From assembly GCA_932521025.1 (NCBI GenBank), contig OW051472.1:4278001-4342000 (forward strand): DNA of 64,000 bases, written 5' to 3'. The stretch is from Oscheius onirici (Eukaryota > Nematoda > Chromadorea > Rhabditida > Rhabditidae). Made by a program: the position numbers and the translations under genes. How positions within the stretch are numbered: the stretch's first letter is position 1; the number at the start of each line of letters is the position of its first letter. Of the stretch, positions 12,501-22,579 are shown piece by piece. The notes below the pieces were generated by a model, which saw only the letters and a program-made list of their open reading frames with translations, was not told the origin of the DNA and made no database searches.

Positions 12501-14411
12501 TTGATCCATGAGTTCCTGACCAGTTAGCCCTATTTGTTTACGTTACCTCTCCTCTGAAAAAGTTTTATAGTTATGCTGACTGGAAGCGGGTATCTTCCAC
12601 TTAATCATAGACCGCATCTGTTCAAAAGGTGTCCCATTTGGTATTCGTTTAAAATCAATTTTTTAGAGTGATTCTCAAACTGCACATCGACAATGCCGAT
12701 CGAGGATTCAAGAGCACGATGGCCAGTCAACCGGAGTTTTTGTCATACAACCCGGAGACCGTCTCGAGTAACAATTTAGTTGATGGAATGCAGGAATACG
12801 GTCAGATAAGGTAACTTTGGTCATTCTTCGTCGAAAGAGTGAAATTTCAGACAAGAGTTCGGATCCCCGTCTAACCGATTAGAGAGACAGGAGAGAAGAG
12901 AAGAAGCCCCTCAGCCGAAGGCAGATTTCTTCAGTTCATTGGAATGGGAACAAAGTTCGGCTCAAACTGCCCAGAGACAAGTAGATCTCTTTGACGTGCA
13001 GGAGGAGCCAGTTCGACCGCCGCCACCAGTTCATAGACCACAAACTGCCGGAGTGAGTACTCGATATATCGAAGTCCGAAGGAATAGATTCAGGGTCGAA
13101 AAACGGCGGAGGAATGGGAAAGGGAAGCCGGAATCCGCGTTGCAGTAGAAGAGTCAGAAGAAGACATGTCGCAGTTCGCATTCGATTGTGACAAGCCGAA
13201 CAGCAACGAGACTCCGATCCTTGGAGGCGGACCTTCTCCTCTTCAGAATTCTTCTACGCTCCAATCTTCGGAGATTGATCTTCTTGGATTGGGGGAAAGT
13301 GAGCACCTCTTTCTACGCGCAAATAAACTCATTTCAGTGAATATTGAATCAAGCCAAATAAAACAAACGGCTCCAGTCGACGATCCCTTCGGTGACTTTT
13401 TTGGAGCTGTCTCGTCTCAACCAGCACAACCACCTAATCCGACAGTCGACCTTTTTGGCGATTTTGCAGGTACTTTTATTCTCTCAGTTAAACAGACATT
13501 CCTCTTTAGCACCCTCTCCGACTCCATCAATGCATAGAAATGTGTCTGCTCCAACACTCCCCCAGAAAACAACAAACGTCTTCGATCCTTTTGCCGATTT
13601 TATGAACAATGCCGTACATAGCAATCCGGCCAGCAAGCCGGGATCCGGTGGAAACAGTGCCTCTACGACTCCTAAACCTTCTAGGCCAAACTACAGTCGT
13701 TCGGCGTTTGATGCTGTGAATTCGAACAACACTGCCTCCAAACCAAAAGTCACATCCGACGCTTTTGGAGATCTTCTCTCTGGACATGTAAGAAAAAAAC
13801 TTGTAGTCTTTGATTTCTCTGCAGAAGATCCGAAAAACTAGAAATGAAAAGTTTCTGTCATAAAGGGAAACTTTCAGGGATTCACAGCCTCGGCTACCTC
13901 GGGACCAAAGACTATTGGAGATATGCAGAGAGCAGAAGAGGTGAAGACGATGGATCCAATTCAAATCAAGATTCACGACTGGATAAAAGGAAAAGAAAAG
14001 AACATTAGGGCACTGATAGCCTCCTTGAATGAGGTCCTCTGGGAGAGTGCTGCTGACAGCTGGCAACAACCGACAATGGCTGATCTTCTTCAACCGGCCA
14101 AGGTAATTTATTCTTTTTAATGCTTTGATATTTTTGTTTAATATTAATTTTTAACGCATAGAAATGAGATTATGGCATGATAAACATGCCTGGGAACATA
14201 CGTTTCACTTTTTAATAGTTCCATACTTTGCATTCAAACAGAGTACCATGTTAGGGTTCAATTAAAATAAAGATTTCAGCTGAAAAAGGCGTACTTCAAG
14301 GCGTGTCTAGTCGTTCATCCGGACAAGCAAAGTGGAATGCCGCACGAGGAATTGGCCAAAGCAATCTTCACCGAACTGAATCAGGCCTGGGCAGCTGAAA
14401 ATCTCTCGTAG
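9558..14411 (+). CDS. GAK: Cyclin-G-associated kinase / auxilin (kinase, PTEN-like, C2, clathrin-binding, J domain)
   Basis: GAK/auxilin recruits Hsc70 to strip clathrin from coated vesicles. The NAK-family kinase comes first: Gly-loop [12 protein letters not shown]-like YALKQQ, HRDIK, DFG (CDFGSST) and a [10 protein letters not shown]-like [10 protein letters not shown] segment. Next comes a PTEN-like domain ([14 protein letters not shown] to [15 protein letters not shown]); its P-loop equivalent lacks the CxxGxxRT catalytic arginine, so it is probably inactive. A C2 region follows ([11 protein letters not shown]). The linker has AP2/clathrin motifs DPFGDFF, DLFGDF, DPFADF and a DLLGLGE clathrin box. 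A C-terminal J domain carries HPD in [11 protein letters not shown]. About 16 exons, all in phase; an in-frame 39-nt segment (11655-11693) has GT..TTTTTCAG ends and is treated as an intron. One intron is 538 bp (12129-12666). Confidence 0.94.
12129..12666 (+). other. Long intron of the GAK gene
   Basis: Bounded by CAA/GTGAGT and TTTTTTAG/AGTG. Two overlapping open frames of about 70 codons (12231-12486) show no family resemblance and are not called. No repeat was recognised. Confidence 0.5.
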
Positions 14412-14648
14412 TGATAAACCGTAAGGATTTTTAAAATATTGTGATTTATTGGCACTAGTCTTGTGTTCCATCGTACCCTACGGGTATGTTTCTTTCATCA
14501 ACTAGACTCCAATTGCATTCCGTTCTCCTGGTCAACTTTTTTGTAACTTTTGGTCTCTCTCTAATGAATGTGATTATCGCGCCTGTTTATGTGTTCTGGG
14601 CGACGATTGACCCCATTTGACAAGAGGGGGAATAAGGAATCTCTTTCC

Positions 14649-15258
14649 ATGAAACTTCTACTTCTTGTCCTCGCGTCTGCTCTCGCCCAAGATGAATTCA
14701 TCGGATCAGTTGTGGAAGCTGAGGCTGACTGCCGTTTTTCAGTGCACAAAGACGGCCCAGAAGGAGCTATAGTCACAGGTATTCCAGCTATTTTATATCT
14801 TCTGTCAGAGGCTTTATTTGATCTTAAAAATATCTTTGAAACGAACCCACTATATAGGAATTGACGGGAATAGTTCAGAATAGTCCACTTTTCAGGAGTT
14901 GATCTGGACACGGAGCTCTTCTATTCGATCAAATGTGTTCCCCGAAAAGGCTACTGTCTGAAAGTGTCTAATTGTACGGTCAGTGCGGACGACGATTCCG
15001 TCTCTCCACACACCGTAATCGATGAAAATGGATGTAGTAGTGACGTTTCTCTCTTCGGTCATGTTACTGTAAGTCGTTCACGATTCGAAATAATGCTGTT
15101 CACAGTATTTGTCCGATTTCGAAGCTGGTATCCCGAACCCTTTCCCAATACGCTTTCGGAGTTCTTCTGCTGCTGTTCTCTTCTACTGCGTGACCAGTCT
15201 CGAGGCCTCAGAGGGGACATGTCATCGCAAGCCGTGTGCGCAAAATCTCCTCCAATAA
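14649..15258 (+). CDS. Small secreted ZP-C/cuticlin-like protein
   Basis: Three exons (14649-14778, 14896-15068, 15106-15258) encode 151 aa. A signal peptide (MKLLLLVLASALAQ) is followed by a cysteine-bearing region that resembles the C-terminal half of a zona pellucida domain: ADCRFSV, YSIKCVPRKGYCLKVSNCTV, VIDENGCSSDVSL, then FPIRFRSSSAAVLFYCV and GTCHRKPC. ZP proteins polymerise in extracellular matrices, and nematode cuticlins use them in cuticle. There is no transmembrane tail or furin site after the domain, and the ZP-N half is absent, so this is an unusually short member. An AATAAA signal overlaps the stop. The family call rests on cysteine spacing and the DENGCSSD block. Confidence 0.6.
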
Positions 15259-15907
15259 AAGTGTTGCGCGGATCCCCGTCAGTGTCCCACTTTCAGTCAC
15301 AAAATGTCCTTCACACGTTTTTGCTGACCCCAAGTCTCTGAGTGTCTCTTTCCTCTGATCCTCCTCTAAATGACCAATTATCTCTTTCAGTAAACAGCCT
15401 TGACCATCAGATAATCCTGCCCATTTCTCGTAGTAGCATATTGAGTGACTTTTAATCACTCGCCGCGAACTGGTCCCTTTCGGGCAGACCAGTATTTTCA
15501 CTCTTGTTTAGTCTCTATCTCCATGGATTGATCAAATGATTCAACAGTCCAGCTTGATTGCCTTGGCCCAATCCGAGTCGGGGATTTGTTAGCGCTGTTT
15601 TTTCTACGAAACTGCCTTCGCTAGCGTTCCAATTGATCGCTGAAGATTCATCCTTTTCCTCCTAATTTCGCTAGCTAGAATACTTTCTAACCCATAGACT
15701 CTACCGTTCACCTATTTTTGTTGTGCACATCAAAATGTTAGATACATCTTGGACGACAGCTCACTATTTCAGTGATTTCGCACCCAACAAGTTTAAATGT
15801 CAAATTCGTTTTGCCAATTTCAAAAAAATACAAGAACAAAAGACTACCCGTAAGGCCTTTATTGGAACCGTTCGTATCATCAGCAATGGTCTATCCGGGT
15901 CATTTCC
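15259..15907. other. Intergenic region between convergent genes
   Basis: No gene is supported. Two short perfect inverted repeats occur near 15440-15495: GAGTGA/TCACTC and CTGGTC/GACCAG around CCCTTTCGGG. They could fold as hairpins in either transcript's 3' flank. Their role is unknown. Confidence 0.4.
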
Positions 15908-17071
15908 TCAGTTGTGGTCCAGTTGAGTGGCTTCCTCGGTCAGATCTTTCTTCTTCACAACCCTTTCCTCGCTTTCTTGCGTCTTGAGCAGCAGTTCCCT
16001 TGACCTTTCGCCTTTTTTGTTCTTCATGGATCGCTTCATCACCAGATTCCTCTTCTTCTTCAACGAGGCTCCCTTCATAGCCTTGTCCATAGAGCGGTTC
16101 TTCCTGAGCTTCCGGAAGGATCGGGCCGTTTCCTCCTGGTTTGTGTTGGTCGGCTGCTGCTGCTCCTTCACTCCATAGTTAATCACATGTATTGCCGTCT
16201 GTTCCGCTTTTCCTTCCGGATAGCGTCTGTTGATGAATGGGATGACAAGCAGGTAGACTAGAACAGAAAAGCAGGTGACGGCCAGAACTGCCCAGAGGAC
16301 GACGTCGAAAACGGCACTGTGTCCTTGCTTCCAGCTGGACACCGTAAAGCCACTGACCGTGTTGTTCGGTAGTCCCTGTACCCAGAGAGGAAACTGGTGG
16401 TTGACCATCGAGATGAAAGTAGGACAGCTGTTGTACTCGCTGGCCATCAGAACAAAGTACCGAGCCTGCTTCTTGGTCTTGAGCGTCTGGTAGAACTTGA
16501 CATCTCGACTGTTCTCCTCGAACAGGAAGAGACGAATGGTTCTCTTGTTGACTTCCACGTAGAAATGAGCATCGCTCATCGTCAGAGACACATACAGCTG
16601 CGAGTGAGGGAACGGATATTGCTTGCCTCCCACGAATCGCTGGTTTTTGTAGACGTAAGCCTTGTGCCAGATAGCCTCGTTCTTCGTCTCATTCATCAGC
16701 CGTCCTCCTTGGAACACTAGACGATCTTTCAGCATCGTCACTGTCAGATCCAGTCCCGGAATCCAGTCGTCCAGAAATCCTAAGACGACCTGATGGTCGA
16801 GTTGATTGTCACATCTGGCCGGATTGAAGCTGAAGCGGAACTTGGTAGAGTTGACGGTACTGTAGAGTCTGTCGAAGAAGGACTTGACACGCACTCCATT
16901 CTTCGTCATCGGAATCGCCGGAATGTAGCTCTGGTTCGTCCTCGCAGCAGGGTTTTCTACGTCCATTCCGTTTTGTTGAATTTTCGTTTCGTTGAAGAAG
17001 TTCTGATCAGCTTCGCGATTGGCTGTAGTAGCGACGACCAGGAGCAAAGAGAAGGGAAGTTGTTCCAGCAT
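15908..17071 (-). CDS. Intronless type I membrane protein, family not recognised
   Basis: A single uninterrupted frame, odd in a region where most genes have introns every 100-250 bp. The open frame extends to 17152, but I prefer the internal Met at 17071 because it starts a good signal peptide (MLEQLPFSLLLVVATTA); this gives 387 aa. The ectodomain has several N-x-S/T sites (NET, NQS, NST, NNT) and reads like a beta-rich carbohydrate/lamin-type fold, with HFYVEVNKRTIRLFLF and DWIPGLDLTV. One membrane helix (VVLWAVLAVTCFSVLVYLLV) precedes a roughly 100-residue cytoplasmic tail rich in Lys and Arg. I cannot name a function. It could be a retrogene or a nematode-specific receptor. Confidence 0.7.
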   Translation of the reverse strand: MLEQLPFSLLLVVATTANREADQNFFNETKIQQNGMDVENPAARTNQSYIPAIPMTKNGVRVKSFFDRLYSTVNSTKFRFSFNPARCDNQLDHQVVLGFLDDWIPGLDLTVTMLKDRLVFQGGRLMNETKNEAIWHKAYVYKNQRFVGGKQYPFPHSQLYVSLTMSDAHFYVEVNKRTIRLFLFEENSRDVKFYQTLKTKKQARYFVLMASEYNSCPTFISMVNHQFPLWVQGLPNNTVSGFTVSSWKQGHSAVFDVVLWAVLAVTCFSVLVYLLVIPFINRRYPEGKAEQTAIHVINYGVKEQQQPTNTNQEETARSFRKLRKNRSMDKAMKGASLKKKRNLVMKRSMKNKKGERSRELLLKTQESEERVVKKKDLTEEATQLDHN

Positions 17072-17404
17072 CCTTGCAGACTTGATTGAGTCTTGCTTCA
17101 AATTATTGGAACTAACAATAAATTTATTTTTGTATTTGAAACTTTTCAGCATAATCTCTTTGAAATATAGTTTTTAGTTTACACGAGCAAAAATAGCTTT
17201 TAGGCTAAACAAAAGAAGTAATTACCTTCACACGATCGTTGCTCGAAAATGGAGCAAACAGCTGAAAATTTGGACAGTTTGGCTGAGTGCTTAATAGTTG
17301 AATGTGTGTGTCATGAGCTATTCTATGAATTCTGACCGTTCTCTCTTACCTCCTTGTTTGTTTACTTTTGTCCAAACGGCTCCTAGTGTTTACTTTTGAG
17401 ACGC

Positions 17405-18864
17405 ATGATTCCACGATGGTCTCTTCTTCTCCTCCTACTATTATGTCAGTCGGCTAGTAGCCAACGTAAGTTGTATTGAATATATTTTGAACAGCAATTA
17501 CAGTATCGATCGACGACATCATCACACGAGCTTTATCACTTGTCCGACCCATTTTTGACACTTCGGCTCCGTTACAAAACGATGACATGGTTCCTAAGCA
17601 GCTGGAACCGTCGGCAAGTGACAGAAGAGCTTCAAGCATTTTGGGGTCAAGGGTGAAAACTCCACTTGATGATTTGCCCTTCTGTAGAGGCAATAGCAGG
17701 TATATTTTCGAATGAACTTTTTCAAACTTTCCGATGATCTGTAAAGTTTCCATAACAAATAAGCAGATTGTCGAAAAGCTATAAAAAAGTCTTCTAAAGA
17801 CGATTTCAGAATCTGCCAGTTTCTGTCGTGCTCAGCCGAGAACTTTAAGAAGGACCAAGCGTTTAGTAATCTCCAGCTAGGAGCACAGATTCTTTCGGAC
17901 AAGAAACTGCGACAGGCTGTTAGCAGGTTCAACATTTTTCCTGTAAAAAGTATGAATTATAATTCAGTAATCCGGAAGCCATCGATGCCGTCTGTAGAGA
18001 ACAGGGGATGGGAGAGGACGAGTGCAAACTATTTTCCAAGGGATTTCAACTGATTGACAGGTGTAGAAGAATTGTTTCGAGATGATCAGACTCTAGATTC
18101 ATCACAACGATTGAAGAGCCCAAGGAACAGGGCGCCAAGAATGTTCAGAGCGAACCGATTCCGATTCCGATTGAAAGGGACAAGAACAACGAAGTTCTGG
18201 ACGACGATTACACGTCAATCCCAGCGTCAAAGAGTGTCAAATCAGCCATCGGTTCCCAAACTTGGAGCAGTCATCCCGCTCAGCCACAGAATGGTTAGTT
18301 CTCTTTTCAGTAATACAATAAACTATATTCTTCTCAGATCCCCAAATGTACGAGGTGAGAAATGATCTTGTGGCCAGTCTGACTCCGCCTCCCGTCAATT
18401 CTGGTCTTCCAAATCTCTTCTTCCCGATTCTTCCTATTGCTCCTCCAGCGCCACCGACAGCTCCTCCACTAGCTTTCCCAACTATTCCTTCGCTGGTCTT
18501 TCCTGGCTTGAAAATGCACGATCTGGACAAAGGACTCTTCTTCCCGACGAACAAGTACGTGTTCGGACCGCCTGGAAAGGTGGATACAGTAGGTTATCCA
18601 CATGATGCGCGAATTGTTGTTCAGAACGAGATCATTCGAATGAAGAGATCGGAGGATTTTGTGGACTACGAAGATTTTGAAGCGGAGAAAGTTCGATCAA
18701 AGAGAGACTATTACGACGAGCTTACGGAAGGCACAACGGCGAAGTCTACGGAAAAAAAGGGGTCGGAAGACTATTATGGGTCAGTGGACGAAGGAGCACC
18801 GACGAAGCCGCCAGTTCCGAATCCACTTCGAGACTGTGTCAACCTGCTCGGGATTCGGGGCTAG
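17405..18864 (+). CDS. Secreted cysteine- and proline-rich protein, nematode-type, function unknown
   Basis: Six exons (17405-17465, 17504-17699, 17810-17926, 17968-18060, 18097-18293, 18338-18864) close in phase to 396 aa. A signal peptide (MIPRWSLLLLLLLCQSASS) is followed by an all-helical-looking cysteine module (LPFCRGNSRICQFLSC ... AVSSNPEAIDAVCREQGMG ... CKLFSKGF). A proline-rich stretch follows (PILPIAPPAPPTAPPLAFP), then an acidic, tyrosine-rich tail with dibasic sites (RSKRDYYDEL) and a terminal cysteine. I do not recognise the family. Composition suggests an extracellular or cuticle-associated protein with possible proprotein cleavage at KRD and MKRS sites. Confidence 0.7.
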
Positions 18865-18916
18865 GTGTGTACATATCATATATTTACGGGTGTATCTTAG
18901 TAAAACCTTTATTTTT

Positions 18917-20785
18917 TCAAATCTTCTTGAAAACGAGAGAATAATATGGATCGTTTACCTGACCCATTCTCATCTCAAATCCAAGTCTTGTTATGCGATA
19001 TAGCTGCCAATAGAATTTGCGATAGTTCTCGTTCTCCTCGGGAAATATTCTTCCTCGAATCGATATTTGTTTCACAGACGATAAGATTTTGATAAGTTGG
19101 GGAAGCAGTTCCCATTCAGCTCCGTCTACGTCCAGAACAAGAAGGTCGATCTGTCCAACTATTTTTACGATATTATCTGAACTGTAGCTCGTTTGTAATT
19201 TATGAAAAAATGTACCCAAAGTTGTCAGTTTGCCATATCTTTCGTCCGTAATTTTCAAGATGGATACAAGGAAAGACAAATGTGTCACATTGACTTTTGT
19301 TCTGAAATTGGAGCTTGATAGATGGAAACGCAGTTGCTAGAGTTATGAATCTTTCCGTTAATATTTTCGAATGTTTTCCTGTCAAGTTTCTATTTGTTGT
19401 GTACTACATATGTCTACAGTAGCATCTTTCATACCGTGGAGGATCCGGAGAAACCAAATATAGTTTCTGGAAAGAGGCAAGACTCTCCAGAAAGCTCTGC
19501 TTCGGTGTGAAAGAGGAATTAGTGGTCTGAACCACGACTACAGTATCCTTCGAGTCAATCTCTTCCAAACAGAACTGATCCTGACATCTTCCCGATGCCT
19601 CCTCAATGAACCTAATTAAGCGACGTTTTTCTTCCAGCGGAGAGCCTGAAAAGTAAAGTTAGTAGAGACTATTAAAATCATACCCAATCCAAAAACTGGA
19701 CCACTTTTCATGTCGCCTTCGGGAATCTTGGCTAAACTGACACGATACTGGCATCTTCGGGGATTTGCTCCACAGACTCCGTTGGGAATGGCTCCCACGA
19801 CGGCATAGTTGTGTTCGAAAAAGAGCCAGTAGAGAAGATTGTACCATTTCCAGACGACTTTTTCTGTGTCGTCTGGGCGGATCGTAAGAAGCAGCTGATT
19901 TATTTTCGCCATCTAAAGGGAATGTAAACGGTGTGGAAAGTTCCTCTTTGTTGTTTTATTCGGAAATATTTCAGAACATGTTTATTAAAATTAAGTTTAT
20001 TGAAAGTACCAAGGCACAGTCCCGCATATTCAAACGGGGTAGTGGTCCATGGTCGTCAAGTTCTGACTCAAGATGTCTAATGACTCACCGAGACAAGTTT
20101 CCGAATCACATCTGGCTGATCGTGGCTTTCAAAGTGTGCCGTGTAGAGGTCGAACTTTGCCACGTCCAGTCGTCTTCCTTTTAAAACCTGTTCCAAATCC
20201 CAAGTATGCCAGTGGTGCCATTCGTCCAGTTCCGTGAAAAAGTTCACCTCTACGTCTCCTGAACATGAAATGAACATTAGTATGAGGAAATAAACCTGAT
20301 AGGTTTTCGACGACAGAACTTCCCTCTGGAGTGAAAAGTATAAAGTTCTGGGCTGAGATTTGACGCTCAAGGTCGCCTGTTGCTGACTTGTCTCCAGAGA
20401 TTGAGGCAGCTGTCCTTGGAAGAGATTTTTTGGACAAATTAGTGAGGCTCACTTGAAAGGTCCGAATTCACCACAAAGCACGTACTTTTCGAAGCCGTTT
20501 CCCAGAGTCAATTTTTCTTTGCAATCGTAAGTTTTAACGGCTAGAAGCTCATTCAAACGCATTCTTTCTGCAGCAGCTGTCTGCAACCTCGGCGGCTCTT
20601 TCAAATTCACCTTCACCCAATCGAACTCATAAGATCTAAAACACATTTTGTTATACAGACAAAACTCACTCAACATCTTCCGGAATCGTCTCAAAGGTGT
20701 AAAGCAAACGTTTTCCTATCTTATAGGCAAGAAGTCCATTGAGAAGAAGGAAAAGTATCCGATGAAAAGCGAGTGGTCCACCCAT
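18917..20785 (-). CDS. METTL24/FkbM-like membrane-anchored methyltransferase-domain protein
   Basis: Exons on the minus strand include 20670-20785, 20453-20635, about 20275-20410, 20090-20260, 19690-19912, 19430-19640 and 18917-19297. The protein starts MGGPLAFHRILFLLLNGLLA, a type II signal anchor, so I prefer the Met at 20785 over the upstream in-frame Met at 20941. The middle carries LGNGFEKYVLCGEFGPFK and FNVLFTPEG-like blocks. The last exon has VGQIDLLVLDVDGAEWELLPQL, which matches the FkbM/METTL24 motif (DxxGxEWxxLP), and ends SLVFKKI. The methyltransferase fold is likely, the substrate unknown. A 137-nt intron before the last exon could alternatively be divided. Luminal Golgi/ER location is inferred from the anchor. 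Confidence 0.75.
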
Positions 20786-20941
20786 GACGGCTGGGATACT
20801 TGAAAGAATGGACGAGACCTTCGGCGGGATGAATCGATGGGGGTCACCACGACTGTCAGAAAACAATATATGTGAGAGGTCATCATAGTAAAGAAAGTGA
20901 GCTAGTTCGTTATGGTTTGTAAACAATAAAGATGCCCACAA

Positions 20942-22579
20942 TTTGATTGACTTGATTTAGCACTCAAACATGGATACTTAGCTGCTGCTTGTGTTTTTGA
21001 GCGAACCATATCAAATAACGAAAAAAGGCGTTAAGACTGTTCTGTTTGTTTAAAAAAGATTATTATATAAAACCATAGAGATAAAATACAAAAGATCTGA
21101 AAAAGCCCCTCTCAACTTCCCACATCATCTACGAGTAAGTAATAACGGGCGAGTGGTTTCGCGTGTGTTGACTCAGTTCCCGTTGAAAAGGCGCCTCGTT
21201 TCAGAAGACTTTTACAGCGCCACGATCAAAGAGGCCCAAAAGCCCACTGGGCGTCGGTCAGGCGCTCAGCCCCTCCAAAAACAGCAAGCAACTGTAGTCG
21301 GCAGGAGACTTTCGCCTTTTCCCTTTCCATTGGTACTTGATGAAAGGTGTCACAGCTCGAGGTTATCTTCTGCTGACTCACTGAACTGGGTTTGTATGGC
21401 TTTCCGCCTGGCAGATCTTTTCTGCCAAATCTCTCCCCGAAAAACGGGAGGCCGTAGGCTGTTTAAGCACTGAGACCGACACCTGGCGGAACTCTTTCTC
21501 TGTACTCTTTCATGTAATCTTTGTTCGCTGTCGAAGAGACAAATTGCCCTCTCAAAATCCAGAAACAAGCTAATTTTTCTTCTTTCACGCGGACTTCGGA
21601 TCCGGTTCAGTCTGTCTTTCTCTCAGCCATTCTGTTCAAATCCCGGTGTAGGTTACAAGCTAATAGTAAGCAGTGGCAAAGATAGTGAGGACCGGTCCTC
21701 GAGTCCAGTTTGCCCAGGGCAGGGCTTGTCCTTTGCAAACTGGTCTAGTAATAGGGGCCCCCAGGCTGACCCCGATCCACTACCTCGCGCCTCTTTTTAT
21801 TATCCACATTATCTGTTTTCCAAGCTTCTGCCATCTTTTCCAACTCAATCAGTCTGTAATTCCTTGTGTCATATCGGTATAACGATCTCTTCAAAACAGC
21901 CATGATCTAAAGAACGTCGTCTGTCGACTACTGGTTGTGTTGATACAATCCCTTTGGTATTAGACGTGAACTTTGCGCAACGCTTGTGTCCAACTGGATG
22001 TTCTTGTATCACAGACAAACAAACGCAGAAAAACTCCCTTTTTTCTTTGTCGCTACAGTTTGTTCAACGACTAATAAGACGAGATTTAGAGTTGAAGTAT
22101 GGCAAACATCCCTCTCTCATCGAAAGCAAATCAAGTTGCTTTTTCCATCTGTACTGTACCTGGCTAATCCCCCTATAACGCGCACACATATCCTCCAGTG
22201 AACCAGTAGCTGCTGTCCCGTTTTGTCCAGCTCTCTTTCAAATGGCAGACTCTGTCTGTTAGGAAAAAAGAGGGCGATACCTATTTGTTCATCACTTGTA
22301 TGTTGGGAACTCAGGAGAGTATAGGCACTCTTCTTCCTGAACGAACTTTTTTCCGCGGATGCGTTCCCTTTCCATCGTTCGCCTTCCGTCGTTCAATCGT
22401 CCAATACCTCTTTCTCGTTTTCTCCCCGCTGTCTCATGCTATATGATGTCTTATCCACGAATGGCAGGAGAAAGTTCGGAGAAAGTGCGTGATTTCCAGG
22501 CGGCGATTGCGTGCGAACTGGTCCTGCGGCATATCGGCAATGAACCGAAAAGCCGTCTGACCACACGAGGGCCTTGTAG
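20942..22579. other. Long intergenic region upstream of the ADAMTS gene
   Basis: About 1.6 kb between divergent genes with no supported exon. It should hold the promoters of the methyltransferase (-) and ADAMTS (+) genes. A 9-bp inverted repeat (CCAGTTTGC/GCAAACTGG) with a roughly 20-nt loop lies near 21700-21740. Other open frames lack splice or family support. Confidence 0.5.

Noticed and set aside
19298-19385. Extra methyltransferase exon reading KTFENINGKIHNSSNC
   Set aside because: It needs a 28-nt intron; skipping it gives a continuous FkbM-like reading with a normal intron.
21640-21745. Inverted repeat CCAGTTTGC/GCAAACTGG as a terminator or RNA gene
   Set aside because: Isolated 9-bp arms with a large loop and no other support.
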